The notes beneath the pieces are model-generated. The model saw only the letters and a list, made by a program, of their open reading frames with translations. It did no database searches and was not told the DNA's origin. From Pantoea nemavictus (GTDB lineage Bacteria; Pseudomonadota; Gammaproteobacteria; Enterobacterales; Enterobacteriaceae): a DNA stretch of 64,000 nt. Below, in pieces: positions 1 to 9,426 of the stretch. Where the stretch lies: positions 3,596,001 through 3,660,000 of the forward strand of contig NZ_JBBGZW010000001.1 of the NCBI RefSeq assembly GCF_037479095.1, given 5' to 3'. Position numbers and translations under genes: made by a program. Within the stretch, counting starts at the first letter, position 1. Every line of letters begins with the position of its first letter.

Positions 1-168
1 CAACTCTTCTACAGTTACCTCTTTCCCGCCGTGTGTATCCCAGGTATCGCGATTGTGGCAATACAGGCAGCGCATCAGGCAACCCTGGAAAAAGGTGATA
101 AAGCGTATGCCCGGGCCATCAACGGTGCCGCAGGATTCAAAGGAGTGGATACGACCGATGGTTGACAT
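1..168 (-). CDS. pflA: Pyruvate formate-lyase activating enzyme, 5' part only
   Basis: This is the N-terminal 56 codons of the radical-SAM activase that puts the glycyl radical on pyruvate formate-lyase; the rest lies beyond base 1. Reading the minus strand from the ATG at 168 gives a protein starting [20 protein letters not shown] and containing C-LMR-C-LY-C (Cys30, Cys34, Cys37). That is the CxxxCxxC motif that binds the 4Fe-4S cluster in this family. The gene lies downstream of pflB on the same strand, separated by about 160 bases that hold a terminator and a long inverted repeat, so it is probably transcribed separately or by readthrough. It is cut by the window edge, not broken. Confidence 0.93.
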   Translation of the reverse strand, partial: MSTIGRIHSFESCGTVDGPGIRFITFFQGCLMRCLYCHNRDTWDTHGGKEVTVEEL

Positions 169-231
169 TGCGATGAGTTCTCCAGGTGAGCCTGAACATC
201 AGGCAGCACAATCTCTGTTGTGCTCTAAGTG

Positions 232-283
232 AAAGTCGGTTTTGCCAGGGTGCCTGCATTAGCAAACTGGCAAAACGGACTTT
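232..283. repeat. 17-bp inverted repeat between pflB and pflA
   Basis: The arms at 232-248 and 267-283 pair at 16 of 17 positions (arm sequence aaagtcggttttgccag, with one G-G mismatch at 238/277). They enclose an 18-base loop. The repeat sits just downstream of the pflB terminator and about 65 bases before the pflA start. It has no T-run on either side, so it is not an ordinary terminator. It could be an RNA stability element, a protein-binding palindrome or a dispersed repeat. Confidence 0.7.
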
Positions 284-287
284 GGAG

Positions 288-311
288 AAAAGGCTCCCGA
301 AGGAGCCTTTT
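288..311 (-). terminator. Rho-independent terminator of pflB
   Basis: A 10-bp stem aaaaggctcc / ggagcctttt closes a UUCG-type loop on the minus strand. It lies about 20 bases after the pflB stop codon and is followed by a short T-rich stretch in the minus direction. Confidence 0.85.
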
Positions 312-329
312 AATCTTAGTAAGGTGCGA

Positions 330-2612
330 TTACAACGACTGGGTGAAAGTACGTGTAATTACATCTTTCTGCTGCTCTTTAGTGAGCGAGTTGAAGCGTA
401 CAGCATAGCCAGAAACGCGGATGGTCAGCTGCGGATATTTCTCAGGATGTTCCATGGCATCCAACAGCATCTCGCGATTCATTACGTTGACGTTCAGATG
501 TTGACCACCTTCAATGTTGGCTTCGTGATGGAAATATCCATCCATCAGGCCTGCAAGGTTAGTTTTACGCACGTTATCATCTTTGCCCAGCGCATTCGGC
601 ACGATGGAGAAGGTATAAGAGATACCGTCTTTAGCGTAGGCGAACGGCAGTTTCGCGACTGAGGTCAATGAAGCAACGGCACCTTTCTGGTCACGACCAT
701 GCATTGGGTTAGCGCCCGGTCCAAACGGCGCACCTGCACGACGGCCATCTGGGGTATTACCGGTTTTCTTACCGTAAACTACGTTAGAGGTGATGGTCAG
801 TACTGATTGCGTTGGTACCGCGTTGCGGTAGGTTTGCAGTTTCTGAATTTTCTTCATGAAACGTTCAACTAAATCGCACGCCATATCATCAACGCGAGAG
901 TCGTTATTACCAAACTGTGGATATTCACCTTCAATTTCGAAATCTACTGCTAAGCCATCTTCATCACGGATGGTTTTTACTTTCGCATATTTGATCGCAG
1001 AGAGTGAGTCAGCTGCGACAGACAGGCCAGCGATACCACACGCCATGGTGCGATAAACGTCACGATCGTGCAGCGCCATTAATGAAGCTTCGTAGCTGTA
1101 CTTATCATGCATGTAATGAATGATATTCAGGGAGGTGACATACTGCTTAGCCAGCCAATCCATGAAGTGATCCAGACGTTCCATCACAGTATCGAAGTCG
1201 AGAATTTCGTCAGTAATTGGCGCTTCTTTTGGGCCAACCTGCATTTTCAGCTTCTCATCTACGCCACCGTTAATTGCATACAGCAGAGTTTTAGCCAGGT
1301 TGGCACGTGCTCCGAAGAATTGCATCTGTTTGCCGACAATCATTGGGCTTACGCAGCAAGCGATAGCATAGTCATCGTTATCGAAGTCAGGACGCATCAG
1401 GTCATCATTCTCATACTGCAATGAAGACGTATCGATCGAGACTTTCGCTGCGTATTTTTTGAAATTAACCGGTAATTTTTCAGACCACAGAATGGTCATG
1501 TTGGGTTCCGGTGATGGGCCCATGGTGTAAAGCGTGTTCAGGAAGCGGAAGGTGCTTTTGGTCACCAGAGTACGGCCATCAACACCCATACCGGCGAGTG
1601 ATTCAGTTGCCCAGATTGGATCACCTGAGAACAGCTCATCATATTCAGGGGTACGCAGGAAGCGCACCATACGAAGTTTCATGACCAGATGGTCAATCAG
1701 TTCCTGTGCTTCTTCTTCATTCAGTTTGCCTGCCTGAATATCACGATCGATATATACATCCAGGAAGGTTGATACGCGTCCAAAGGACATCGCCGCACCG
1801 TTCTGCGATTTCACCGCAGCGAGGTAGCCGTAGTAAGTCCACTGTACTGCTTCTTGTGCATTAGTGGCCGGCAGTGAAATGTCTGAGCCATATTTCGCAG
1901 CCATCTCTTTAATCTGACCAAGCGCACGATGCTGTTCAGAGATCTCTTCACGCAGGCGGATGGTGGCTTCCAGATCAACGCCGTTTTCCATATCGCTCTG
2001 TAATGAATTGAACTGCGCGACTTTGTCTTTCATCAGATAGTCGATGCCGTACAGCGCAACGCGACGGTAGTCACCGATGATACGTCCGCGACCATAAGCA
2101 TCTGGCAGGCCAGTCAGTACGCCTGATTTACGACAGCGCATAATGTCTGGGGTATAAACATCGAATACACCCTGGTTGTGGGTTTTACGATACTCGGTGA
2201 AAACTTTTTTTAGCGCAGGGTCGAGTTCGCGGCCATAAACTTTGCATGAACCCTCAACCATTTTTATGCCGCCAAAAGGAATGATGGCTCGTTTCAATGG
2301 CGCTTCAGTTTGTAGGCCAACAATTTTTTCCAGCGACTTGCTGATATAACCTGCATCGTGAGAGGTAATGGTTGAAGCCAAATCGGTATCAAAATCAACC
2401 GGAGCGTGAGTACGGTTCTCGATTTTGATGCCTTCAAGCACGCTATCCCACAGCTTAGTTGTGGCCGGAGTTGCACCGGCCAGGAAGGATTCGTCGCCTT
2501 CATACGGTGTATAGTTTTTCTGGATAAAGTCACGGACGTTGACGCTGTTCTGCCATTCGCCGGCGCTAAATCCTTCCCAGGCTGACGCCATTTTTTCATT
2601 CAGTTCGGACAT
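330..2612 (-). CDS. pflB: Formate C-acetyltransferase (pyruvate formate-lyase)
   Basis: This enzyme converts pyruvate and CoA to acetyl-CoA and formate during anaerobic growth in the cytoplasm. The 760-residue length equals that of E. coli PflB. The adjacent catalytic cysteines are Cys419-Cys420 in ACCVSPM. The glycyl-radical site is Gly735 in RVSGYAV, 25 residues from the C terminus. The gene lies 69 bases after focA on the same strand, the usual focA-pflB operon, and its activase pflA follows. The ATG at 2612 has an AGG-type ribosome site about 9 bases upstream. Expression is expected to be induced without oxygen through FNR and ArcA acting upstream of focA. Confidence 0.98.
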   Translation of the reverse strand: MSELNEKMASAWEGFSAGEWQNSVNVRDFIQKNYTPYEGDESFLAGATPATTKLWDSVLEGIKIENRTHAPVDFDTDLASTITSHDAGYISKSLEKIVGLQTEAPLKRAIIPFGGIKMVEGSCKVYGRELDPALKKVFTEYRKTHNQGVFDVYTPDIMRCRKSGVLTGLPDAYGRGRIIGDYRRVALYGIDYLMKDKVAQFNSLQSDMENGVDLEATIRLREEISEQHRALGQIKEMAAKYGSDISLPATNAQEAVQWTYYGYLAAVKSQNGAAMSFGRVSTFLDVYIDRDIQAGKLNEEEAQELIDHLVMKLRMVRFLRTPEYDELFSGDPIWATESLAGMGVDGRTLVTKSTFRFLNTLYTMGPSPEPNMTILWSEKLPVNFKKYAAKVSIDTSSLQYENDDLMRPDFDNDDYAIACCVSPMIVGKQMQFFGARANLAKTLLYAINGGVDEKLKMQVGPKEAPITDEILDFDTVMERLDHFMDWLAKQYVTSLNIIHYMHDKYSYEASLMALHDRDVYRTMACGIAGLSVAADSLSAIKYAKVKTIRDEDGLAVDFEIEGEYPQFGNNDSRVDDMACDLVERFMKKIQKLQTYRNAVPTQSVLTITSNVVYGKKTGNTPDGRRAGAPFGPGANPMHGRDQKGAVASLTSVAKLPFAYAKDGISYTFSIVPNALGKDDNVRKTNLAGLMDGYFHHEANIEGGQHLNVNVMNREMLLDAMEHPEKYPQLTIRVSGYAVRFNSLTKEQQKDVITRTFTQSL

Positions 2613-2644
2613 GATATACCTGCCTTATTTAGGGAGACTTTGAC

Positions 2645-2674
2645 GTATGGCGTGCTGAGTCAGCACGCCCGTAC
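2645..2674 (-). other. Hairpin in the focA-pflB intergenic region
   Basis: The arms ggcgtgctga (2649-2658) and tcagcacgcc (2660-2669) form a perfect 10-bp stem with a one-base centre, so the real loop must open by 1-2 pairs. Outer pairs with a bulge extend it to 2645-2674. No T-run follows on the minus strand, so it is more likely an mRNA processing or stability element that lets pflB be expressed more than focA. That role is inferred. Confidence 0.55.
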
Positions 2675-2681
2675 CAATTCA

Positions 2682-3542
2682 TTAATGCACCGGCTCGTTG
2701 CCACGCAGATAGATTACCCAGTAGGTCAAACCTACTAACAATCCGCCGCCAATAATGTTGCCGATGGTCACGGGAATAAGATTGTTAAGAATGAAATCGC
2801 TAACGCTAAGTGAAGGAAATTGAGCTGCGCTTGCACCGGCCATTTGCCAGAATTCTGGGCTGGCGAAATCGCGAATAACGATGGCCATTGGGATCAGGAA
2901 CATGTTGGCGATGCTATGTTCGAAGCCGCAGGCAACAAACATCGCCACCGGTAAAATCATCGCGAACATCTTATCCATCAAACTGCGGCCGGAATAACTC
3001 ATCCACACAGCGAGGCAAACCATGAGGTTGGCGAGCGTGCCGAGACTGACTGCTTCAATAAAGGTGTGATGCATTTTATGGTCAGCAGTTTGCAGAACGT
3101 TCAAACCCCATGCACCATTCGCCACCATGTGTTCACCAGCTAACCAGATGAGTGCTACAAAGAATAGTGCACCGAACAGATTGCCGATATAGACGGTCAG
3201 CCAGTGTCGGCCCAGTTGCAACCAGGTAATTCGTCCGCTGGCTTTCGCTACAACTATCAATACGGTTGAGGTGAACAGGTCAGCACCGCAAACCACTACT
3301 AACATCAAACCGAGTGAGAAACAGATGCCGCCTATCAATTTTGCTATGCCATAAGGCATCGCTCCACTTCCGGTAGTCGCAGTGATATAGAAGACAAATG
3401 CAATTGAGATAAATACGCCAGCAGTAATGGCAAGGAAGAATGTGGTTAAAGGATGTTTGGTTGCTTTATATATGCCGGCTTCTTCTGCAACTTTTGCCAT
3501 TGCCGCCGGTAATAATGAATTAAAAGGGTTGTCAGCTTTCAC
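2682..3542 (-). CDS. focA: Formate channel FocA
   Basis: This is a pentameric inner-membrane formate/nitrite-family channel that exports the formate made by PflB and re-imports it. It has six hydrophobic segments and the family-typical stretches TSTVLIVVAKASGRITW and GFEHSIANMF. I place the start at the GTG at 3542, giving 286 residues beginning (M)KADNPFNSLLPAAMAKVAEE, which matches the known FocA N terminus. A GGAG lies about 9 bases upstream. The reading frame is open further up to a TTG at 3557, but those five extra residues have no counterpart in E. coli FocA. It is the first gene of the focA-pflB operon. Confidence 0.95.
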   Translation of the reverse strand: MKADNPFNSLLPAAMAKVAEEAGIYKATKHPLTTFFLAITAGVFISIAFVFYITATTGSGAMPYGIAKLIGGICFSLGLMLVVVCGADLFTSTVLIVVAKASGRITWLQLGRHWLTVYIGNLFGALFFVALIWLAGEHMVANGAWGLNVLQTADHKMHHTFIEAVSLGTLANLMVCLAVWMSYSGRSLMDKMFAMILPVAMFVACGFEHSIANMFLIPMAIVIRDFASPEFWQMAGASAAQFPSLSVSDFILNNLIPVTIGNIIGGGLLVGLTYWVIYLRGNEPVH

Positions 3543-3898
3543 ACTAACGCTCTCCAAAAATTGCCTGTAAAGATACTAACAAAGGAGTATAGGTCAGAAA
3601 TTGACGTGGATCATATTTGACCGGAAGGTAGGCGCTAAGCGAAGCGACCAGTAAGGTAGTTTTCAATTAAAGTATTGAAATTAATAAAATAAATAATTTT
3701 TAATTTATGCAAAATAAGTTGAAGTGAGCTGTGATGCAGGCTTGACTTTGTTAAATATCATTAACGATTAAAGCTGAATTGTTATTTAATATTAAGTTTT
3801 ATGCTTCTTTAATTTTTTGATTAAAAAAATGGCACTGATCTTACTCAGTGCCATTTACGTTACGTGAATTATCCAACTAAAAAATTAGAGAGGGATGA
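3543..3898 (-). promoter_or_regulatory. Gene-free focA upstream region with an FNR-like site
   Basis: This 356-base, AT-rich gap between ycaO and focA holds no credible gene. Bases 3601-3614 read ttgacgtggatcat, an 8 of 10 match to the FNR consensus TTGAT-N4-ATCAA, centred about 65 bases before the focA start. Long A/T runs at 3660-3720 and 3770-3830 fit several promoters, as known for pfl in E. coli. The ycaO terminator occupies the far end. I could not assign exact -10 and -35 boxes. Confidence 0.5.
3823..3856 (-). terminator. Rho-independent terminator of ycaO
   Basis: A 12-bp perfect stem (3827-3838 with 3845-3856, arm aaatggcactga) closes a six-base loop. On the minus strand it is followed by a run of seven T. 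It lies 43 bases after the ycaO stop. Confidence 0.92.
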
Positions 3899-5662
3899 TT
3901 ATTTTTGTGACCAGTAACGACGTTTAGCTGCCTGTAATTTTTCATAAGCGGCTAACAGTGATTGATGGGCAGGGAAGGCTTTAAGGTCCAGATCGACGGC
4001 TTGTAATCCATAGAATGGCGCTTCACCACTGATCGCGGCTGAAGCAGCATCTACGGCTGCTTCACCATACATACGTGTGAAAGCACGATGGTATTGAAGC
4101 GGGTCACGCTCTTCTTCCATCGCCAGTAACAGCAAAGTTTGCAGGCAGCGATAGTAGTTAGCGCGTTCTTCGCTAAAGATCGACTGGTTGAATTCCATCG
4201 TCCATTCAGTCCAGATCAACGCCTGATCCAAATCACCGCCAGCGAGTGCCAGCATTGTTTTTAGCTCGCCAATACGCAGCGTATACCAGCCATTGTCTTT
4301 GCCCGACGCCAGACCCAGCAGTTCGCGCACGCGAGTAAAGTCATCGTGACCTTCTTCGTCTAACTGAACAATAAGATCGAGATAGGCTTCCGGTTCCCAC
4401 TGACTCTCTGGCAACGCGAGCAGCGTCTCGCGCAGCGGTGCACCCATACTGTTGTTTGCCAGCAGTAGATCTTCTGCCGGATAGATGTCGGACATGCCAG
4501 GCACGATGATGCGGCAGGCGTAAACACTCAGATGTTCGTAATCGGCAATGTAAACTTCTTTATCTTCTGCACGGAAGATGGCCATCAACGTATCAAACTC
4601 TTCGTGAGTCGTACCCGCAAAGCTCCAGTCGACGAATGGATAATCGGCATCTTCTTTAAACATATCCCATGAGATCAGGCCGCTAGAGTCGATGAAGTGA
4701 GTTTCCAGGTTAGCGTGTTCAGCTACTTCTTCATCATCAAATGTAGGTGGCGTGAACACGTCGAGATCTTTCAGACCGCGGCCCTGCAACAGCTCGGTTA
4801 CCGTCCGCTCCAGCGCAACGCCAAAGTCCGGATGTGCGCCGAACGAGGCAAAGCAGGTGCCGTTCGCCGGGTTGAACAACACGACGCAGATAACCGGATA
4901 TTTGCCGCCCAGCGAAGCATCATAAGAGAAGATAGGGAAACCTTCTGCTTCCAGACGCTCAATCGCTTCTATCACTCCCGGATAACGCTGCATTACTGCT
5001 TCAGGAATTTCTGGCAGGCTGATGGACTCGGCGATGATGCGGTTCTTGATATGACGCTCAAACACTTCAGATAAGCCTTGTACACGCGCTTCGTTTGCGG
5101 TGTTACCAGCTGACATGCCATTTGAGACATACAGGTTACCGATGATGTTCATCGGGATATAAACCGTTTGCTGATCAGATTGACGGGTAAATGGCAGGCC
5201 GCAAATTCCGCGCTCGCTATTTCCAGATTGCAGATCAATCAACTCAGAGGCACTCAGGCTCTCCTCAGGATCGTAGAATTTGCGCAGGCGCGCATCCAGA
5301 ATGCCTTCCGGCAGGCTGTCATCCTCTGTGAGCGGGAACCACTTTTCATTCGGATAGTGTACAAAATCGCCATTGGCGATGGATTTGCCCAACCAAAAAT
5401 CAGCAAAGAAATAGTTGGTTGAGAGACGCTCGAAATACTCGCCCAGCGCTGAGGCTAATGCCGCTTTTTTGCTGGCACCTTTACCGTTAGTAAAGCAGAG
5501 CGGGCAGTCGCGATCGCGAATGTGCACTGACCAGACGTGTGGTACCGGATTCAGCCAGGAAGCTTCTTCAATATTGAAACCAAGGTCTTGCAGTTTCTGC
5601 TGGAAGCGTGCAATGGAATCTTCCAGTGCGGCATCTTTACCGGGGATAAACGTTTGCGTCAT
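3899..5662 (-). CDS. ycaO: YcaO, ATP-dependent cyclodehydratase-like protein linked to S12 methylthiolation
   Basis: This is the founding member of the YcaO superfamily. At 587 residues it is close to E. coli YcaO (586). The YcaO ATP-binding domain fills roughly residues 50-400, with conserved stretches such as NGKGASKKAALASALGEYFE and EARVQGLSEVFERHIK. The C-terminal third looks like a TPR-like helical region. In E. coli the protein assists RimO in beta-methylthiolation of ribosomal protein S12; its exact chemistry is still debated. Here it forms a single transcription unit with its own terminator, upstream of focA and divergent from serC. The start ATG at 5662 gives the expected N terminus MTQTFIPGKDA. 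Confidence 0.95.
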   Translation of the reverse strand: MTQTFIPGKDAALEDSIARFQQKLQDLGFNIEEASWLNPVPHVWSVHIRDRDCPLCFTNGKGASKKAALASALGEYFERLSTNYFFADFWLGKSIANGDFVHYPNEKWFPLTEDDSLPEGILDARLRKFYDPEESLSASELIDLQSGNSERGICGLPFTRQSDQQTVYIPMNIIGNLYVSNGMSAGNTANEARVQGLSEVFERHIKNRIIAESISLPEIPEAVMQRYPGVIEAIERLEAEGFPIFSYDASLGGKYPVICVVLFNPANGTCFASFGAHPDFGVALERTVTELLQGRGLKDLDVFTPPTFDDEEVAEHANLETHFIDSSGLISWDMFKEDADYPFVDWSFAGTTHEEFDTLMAIFRAEDKEVYIADYEHLSVYACRIIVPGMSDIYPAEDLLLANNSMGAPLRETLLALPESQWEPEAYLDLIVQLDEEGHDDFTRVRELLGLASGKDNGWYTLRIGELKTMLALAGGDLDQALIWTEWTMEFNQSIFSEERANYYRCLQTLLLLAMEEERDPLQYHRAFTRMYGEAAVDAASAAISGEAPFYGLQAVDLDLKAFPAHQSLLAAYEKLQAAKRRYWSQK

Positions 5663-5972
5663 GGTGGCGCTCTCTCAAGTCAATGGGGTGGGCGTAAAGC
5701 GCGCAATAATACGGGTTTTGCACGTGCTTCGCTATTCAGTCCGCCAAATTTATCTGAGTCTGGTAACGGCATTTACTCCCTTTAACACCTGGGTTCTTTT
5801 TTCATAAGCCACCTCACAAAATTCCGCAGCTTAATGCATTTATGACATAAGCTGCGGTGGGGCTGGCTCTGGAAATGTGATCGCTGCCGGATTAATGATT
5901 GCAGCCATCTGGAGGCAATGATAAAACCGATGGGGTATTCATAACCGTTCGATATGACAGTGGTGAGGGGAA
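5663..5972. promoter_or_regulatory. Divergent ycaO-serC intergenic region with a palindrome
   Basis: These 310 bases hold no credible gene; E. coli has ycaP at this place. A perfect 10-bp inverted repeat, ccgcagctta (5824-5833) and taagctgcgg (5848-5857), sits near the middle. Both promoters, for ycaO (minus) and serC (plus), must lie here. The serC ribosome site AGGGG is directly before its ATG. A tgtga half-site at about 5876 could belong to CRP, but the second half is missing. Confidence 0.45.
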
Positions 5973-7058
5973 ATGACGCAGGTTTATAATTTTAGCTCTG
6001 GCCCGGCTATGCTGCCGGTAGAAGTGCTCCGTCGCGCAGAACAAGAACTGACAAACTGGCACGGGTTAGGCACCTCGGTGATGGAGATCAGTCACCGCAG
6101 CAAAGAGTTTATTGCGGTTGCGGAAGCGGCAGAACAAGATTTTCGCGATCTGCTGAAGATCCCAGCCAACTACAAAGTTTTGTTCTGCCACGGCGGTGCC
6201 CGCGCGCAGTTCGCTGCTATTCCCGGTAACTTATTGGGTGAGGCTAAAACGGCAGATTATATAGATGGTGGTTACTGGGCTCATAGCGCCATCAAGGAAG
6301 CCGAAAAATTCTGCTCACCTAAGACCATTGATGTAAAAACCACGCGTGATGGTAAGCGTGCTTTATTACCTATGCGTGAATGGCAGTTGAGCGACGATGC
6401 AGCTTATGTCCACTTCTGTCCGAATGAAACTATTGACGGTATTGCCATTGATGAAGAGCCGGATTTTGGCAATAAGGTTGTGGTTGCGGATCTCTCCTCT
6501 ACTATTTTGTCGCGTCCAATTGATATCAATCGCTATGGCGTAATCTATGCTGGCGCGCAAAAAAATATTGGACCAGCGGGTTTAACGCTGGTGGTTGTGC
6601 GTGAAGATTTGCTGGGTAAAGCGCAGCGTTATGTGCCATCGATTCTTGATTACAAAGTGTTGGCAGAAAATGAGTCGATGTTTAACACCCCGCCGACTTT
6701 CGCCTGGTATCTCTCTGGTCTGGTATTCAAATGGCTGAAAGAGAAGGGCGGCGTTGCTGAGATGGATAAGCTGAATCAGGCCAAAGCCGATTTGTTGTAC
6801 GGTGTGATTGATAACAGCGCGTTTTATCGTAACGATGTAGCGACCGAAAACCGTTCTCGTATGAATGTGCCATTCCAGTTGGCGGATTCAGCGTTGGATA
6901 AAGTGTTCCTTGATGAGTCCCTCAACGCGGGCCTGCACGCACTGAAAGGCCACCGCGTGGTTGGCGGTATGCGTGCATCAATCTACAATGCGATGCCGCT
7001 GGAAGGCGTCAAAACACTAACTGAATTTATGGTTGATTTCGAACGTCGCCACGGTTAA
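5973..7058 (+). CDS. serC: Phosphoserine / phosphohydroxythreonine aminotransferase
   Basis: This PLP enzyme transaminates 3-phosphohydroxypyruvate in serine synthesis and 3-hydroxy-4-phosphohydroxythreonate in pyridoxal phosphate synthesis. The 361 residues begin with the family signature [11 protein letters not shown]. The PLP-binding lysine is Lys197 in [11 protein letters not shown], and the protein ends MVDFERRHG as is typical. It is the first gene of the serC-aroA operon, 81 bases before aroA. The ribosome site AGGGG is just upstream of the ATG. No sign of damage or transfer is visible. Confidence 0.98.
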   Translation: MTQVYNFSSGPAMLPVEVLRRAEQELTNWHGLGTSVMEISHRSKEFIAVAEAAEQDFRDLLKIPANYKVLFCHGGARAQFAAIPGNLLGEAKTADYIDGGYWAHSAIKEAEKFCSPKTIDVKTTRDGKRALLPMREWQLSDDAAYVHFCPNETIDGIAIDEEPDFGNKVVVADLSSTILSRPIDINRYGVIYAGAQKNIGPAGLTLVVVREDLLGKAQRYVPSILDYKVLAENESMFNTPPTFAWYLSGLVFKWLKEKGGVAEMDKLNQAKADLLYGVIDNSAFYRNDVATENRSRMNVPFQLADSALDKVFLDESLNAGLHALKGHRVVGGMRASIYNAMPLEGVKTLTEFMVDFERRHG

Positions 7059-7091
7059 CGACTTTTTTCATGCCAGCCTGTCTGGTATCAG

Positions 7092-7118
7092 ACCCCGTCA
7101 TATGATGGGGTTTCGTAT
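7092..7118 (+). terminator. Hairpin (partial terminator) between serC and aroA
   Basis: The stem accccgtcat (7092-7101) and atgatggggt (7102-7111), with one G-U pair, is followed by ttcgtatttt. Because serC and aroA form an operon in relatives, this probably attenuates rather than stops transcription into aroA. Confidence 0.6.
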
Positions 7119-7139
7119 TTTCTGGAGATTTAGTTTCAC

Positions 7140-8426
7140 ATGCAGGACTCCCTGACTCTACAACCGATTGCCCACGTTGACGGCACGGTAAACCTACCGG
7201 GTTCAAAAAGCGTCTCGAACCGCGCACTATTGCTGGCCGCGCTGGCAAACGGCACTACGCGTTTAACTAACTTACTTGATAGCGATGACGTTAAACACAT
7301 GCTGAACGCGCTAAAAGCGCTGGGTGTCAGCTTCACGCTCTCTGCCGATCGCACTGTATGCGAAGTGGTGGGTAACGCGGGGCCTTTGCGTGCTGAACAA
7401 CCCCTCGAATTATTCCTTGGTAATGCTGGTACAGCGATGCGCCCATTGGCTGCTGCGCTCTGTTTGGGCCAACAATCAATCGTCCTGACGGGCGAGCCGC
7501 GCATGAAAGAACGCCCAATCGGTCATCTGGTTGATGCACTGCGTCAAGGCGGAGCCAACATCGATTATTTGGAACAGACTGATTATCCGCCAGTGCGTCT
7601 CAATGGTGGCTTTGTGGGTGGTGAAGTTAGCGTAGATGGCAGCGTTTCGAGTCAGTTTCTCACTGCATTGCTGATGACCGCGCCGCTGGCTCAGCAAGAT
7701 ACAGTTATTACTATTAAGGGCGACCTGGTTTCCAAGCCTTATATTGATATCACGCTGCACCTGATGCGTAGCTTCGGCGTCGAAGTTGATAACCAGAATT
7801 ACCAGCGATTTGTGGTAAAAGGACAGCAACAGTACCAGTCTCCGGGTGATTATCTGGTGGAAGGTGATGCGTCCTCCGCCTCGTACTTCCTCGCTGCGGC
7901 AGCCATCAAAGGTGGTACGGTGCGCGTAACCGGTATTGGTCGCAACAGCGTTCAGGGCGACATCCATTTTGCTGATGTGTTGGAAAAGATGGGTGCGGTG
8001 ATTGAGTGGGGCGATGACTACATTTCTTGTACGCGTGGTTCGCTTACTGCCATTGATATGGATATGAATCATATTCCCGATGCGGCGATGACGATTGCCA
8101 CGACAGCGCTGTTTGCACAAGGCACTACGCTGATGCGTAACATCTATAACTGGCGCGTAAAAGAGACCGATCGTCTTGCCGCCATGGCGACTGAATTGCG
8201 CAAAGTTGGTGCTGAAGTTGAAGAAGGGCATGATTTTATTCGTGTCACACCACCGGCGAAACTGCAACACGCAGATATTGGCACCTACAACGATCACCGC
8301 ATGGCGATGTGTTTTGCGCTGGTGGCGCTTTCCGATACGCCAGTAACGATCCTTGACCCCGGCTGTACCGCGAAAACCTTCCCAAGCTACTTCGAGCAAT
8401 TGGCGAAAATTAGCCGCACGTCCTGA
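7140..8426 (+). CDS. aroA: 3-phosphoshikimate 1-carboxyvinyltransferase (EPSP synthase)
   Basis: This enzyme joins shikimate-3-phosphate and phosphoenolpyruvate in the sixth step of the shikimate pathway. It has 428 residues, close to E. coli AroA (427). The substrate-binding stretches [18 protein letters not shown] (about residues 20-37) and [10 protein letters not shown] (about 95-105) are intact. These belong to class I, glyphosate-sensitive-type EPSP synthases. The C-terminal half carries [13 protein letters not shown] and a [10 protein letters not shown] motif. It is the second gene after serC and ends at a clear terminator. ycaL, which follows aroA in E. coli, is absent here. Confidence 0.98.
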   Translation: MQDSLTLQPIAHVDGTVNLPGSKSVSNRALLLAALANGTTRLTNLLDSDDVKHMLNALKALGVSFTLSADRTVCEVVGNAGPLRAEQPLELFLGNAGTAMRPLAAALCLGQQSIVLTGEPRMKERPIGHLVDALRQGGANIDYLEQTDYPPVRLNGGFVGGEVSVDGSVSSQFLTALLMTAPLAQQDTVITIKGDLVSKPYIDITLHLMRSFGVEVDNQNYQRFVVKGQQQYQSPGDYLVEGDASSASYFLAAAAIKGGTVRVTGIGRNSVQGDIHFADVLEKMGAVIEWGDDYISCTRGSLTAIDMDMNHIPDAAMTIATTALFAQGTTLMRNIYNWRVKETDRLAAMATELRKVGAEVEEGHDFIRVTPPAKLQHADIGTYNDHRMAMCFALVALSDTPVTILDPGCTAKTFPSYFEQLAKISRTS

Positions 8427-8432
8427 TCTTCT

Positions 8433-8460
8433 AACCCGGTGCGCTGCGCCGGGTTTCTTT
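8433..8460 (+). terminator. Rho-independent terminator of aroA
   Basis: The stem aacccggtgc / gcgccgggtt (8433-8442 and 8446-8455, one T-G pair) is followed by tctttg. It starts seven bases after the aroA stop codon. Confidence 0.85.
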
Positions 8461-8624
8461 GCTAACTTTTGGCCTTATCAGGCGGAAATTCTTCTGAATC
8501 TGTCTATATTTCTAGCGCTGTCTACGCTAAAGGGTAACCAACCTGATGCGGGCAGCGTATAATGCCGCGCATTCCAGGCGGCCTGGAAGGGCTGAAAATA
8601 AGCACGCAGCAACAGGAGAGAACA

Positions 8625-9305
8625 ATGACGGCAATCGCCCCGGTTATTACCATTGATGGGCCAAGTGGCGCGGGTAAAGGGACTTTATGTAAAGCGATGG
8701 CGGAGTCGTTGCAGTGGCACTTACTGGATTCTGGCGCTATTTATCGCGTTTTAGCATTGGCCGCACTTCATCATCAGGTGGATATTGAATCCGAAGAAGC
8801 ATTAGTGCCGATGGCGGCACACCTCGATGTGCGTTTTTTGTCGGTTGAGGGTGAAATGCAGGTGGTACTGGAAGGTGAAGACGTTACCGGTGAAATCCGC
8901 ACGCAAGAAGTGAGCAACACCGCATCACGCGTTGCTGCTTTTCCGCGAGTGCGCGAGGCATTACTGCGACGCCAGCGCGCCTTCCGCGAAGAACCCGGTT
9001 TAATCGCCGATGGACGTGACATGGGGACAGTAGTTTTCCCTGACGCGCCAGTAAAAATTTTCCTCGACGCTAGCTCGGAAGAGCGGGCGCATCGCCGTAT
9101 GCTACAGTTGCAGGAGAAGGGCTTTAATGTTAACTTTGATCGCCTTTTATCCGAGATAAAGGAACGTGATGACCGCGATCGTAATCGTGCCATTGCACCT
9201 TTAGTGCCTGCCACTGATGCTCTGGTACTGGACTCAACCAGTATGTCTATTGAGCAAGTGATTGAAAAGGCGCTTGATTATGCCAGGCAAAAGCTGGGCA
9301 TTTAA
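8625..9305 (+). CDS. cmk: Cytidylate kinase
   Basis: This enzyme phosphorylates CMP and dCMP with ATP, supplying CDP for RNA, DNA and phospholipid precursors. It has 226 residues (E. coli 227). The P-loop GPSGAGKGT is at about residues 12-20, with [12 protein letters not shown] downstream as in bacterial CMP kinases. The frame is open further upstream to 8562, but the ATG at 8625 gives the conserved [15 protein letters not shown] and has a strong AGGAG 8-10 bases before it, so I use it. The gene lies upstream of rpsA, the usual cmk-rpsA order, and the two are often co-transcribed. Confidence 0.97.
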   Translation: MTAIAPVITIDGPSGAGKGTLCKAMAESLQWHLLDSGAIYRVLALAALHHQVDIESEEALVPMAAHLDVRFLSVEGEMQVVLEGEDVTGEIRTQEVSNTASRVAAFPRVREALLRRQRAFREEPGLIADGRDMGTVVFPDAPVKIFLDASSEERAHRRMLQLQEKGFNVNFDRLLSEIKERDDRDRNRAIAPLVPATDALVLDSTSMSIEQVIEKALDYARQKLGI

Positions 9306-9426
9306 TCTTTCGGCAATCGAATTGTTGTAACCTTGTACCAAGGACCCGGTGCTGGGCATGTGAAACAACCCCATCCGACAATGACGTCAGGTGGACGTTA
9401 AATTGAAGAATCCTAAGATTATCAAT
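9306..9426 (+). promoter_or_regulatory. rpsA leader lacking a strong Shine-Dalgarno site
   Basis: This is the 121-base region between cmk and rpsA. The ATG of rpsA is preceded by only a weak GAAG at 9405-9408, some 18 bases away, with no AGGAGG-like site at normal spacing. In E. coli the rpsA initiation region is known to work through folded hairpins and direct S1 binding, which allows S1 to repress its own synthesis. The same arrangement is inferred here. Confidence 0.55.
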
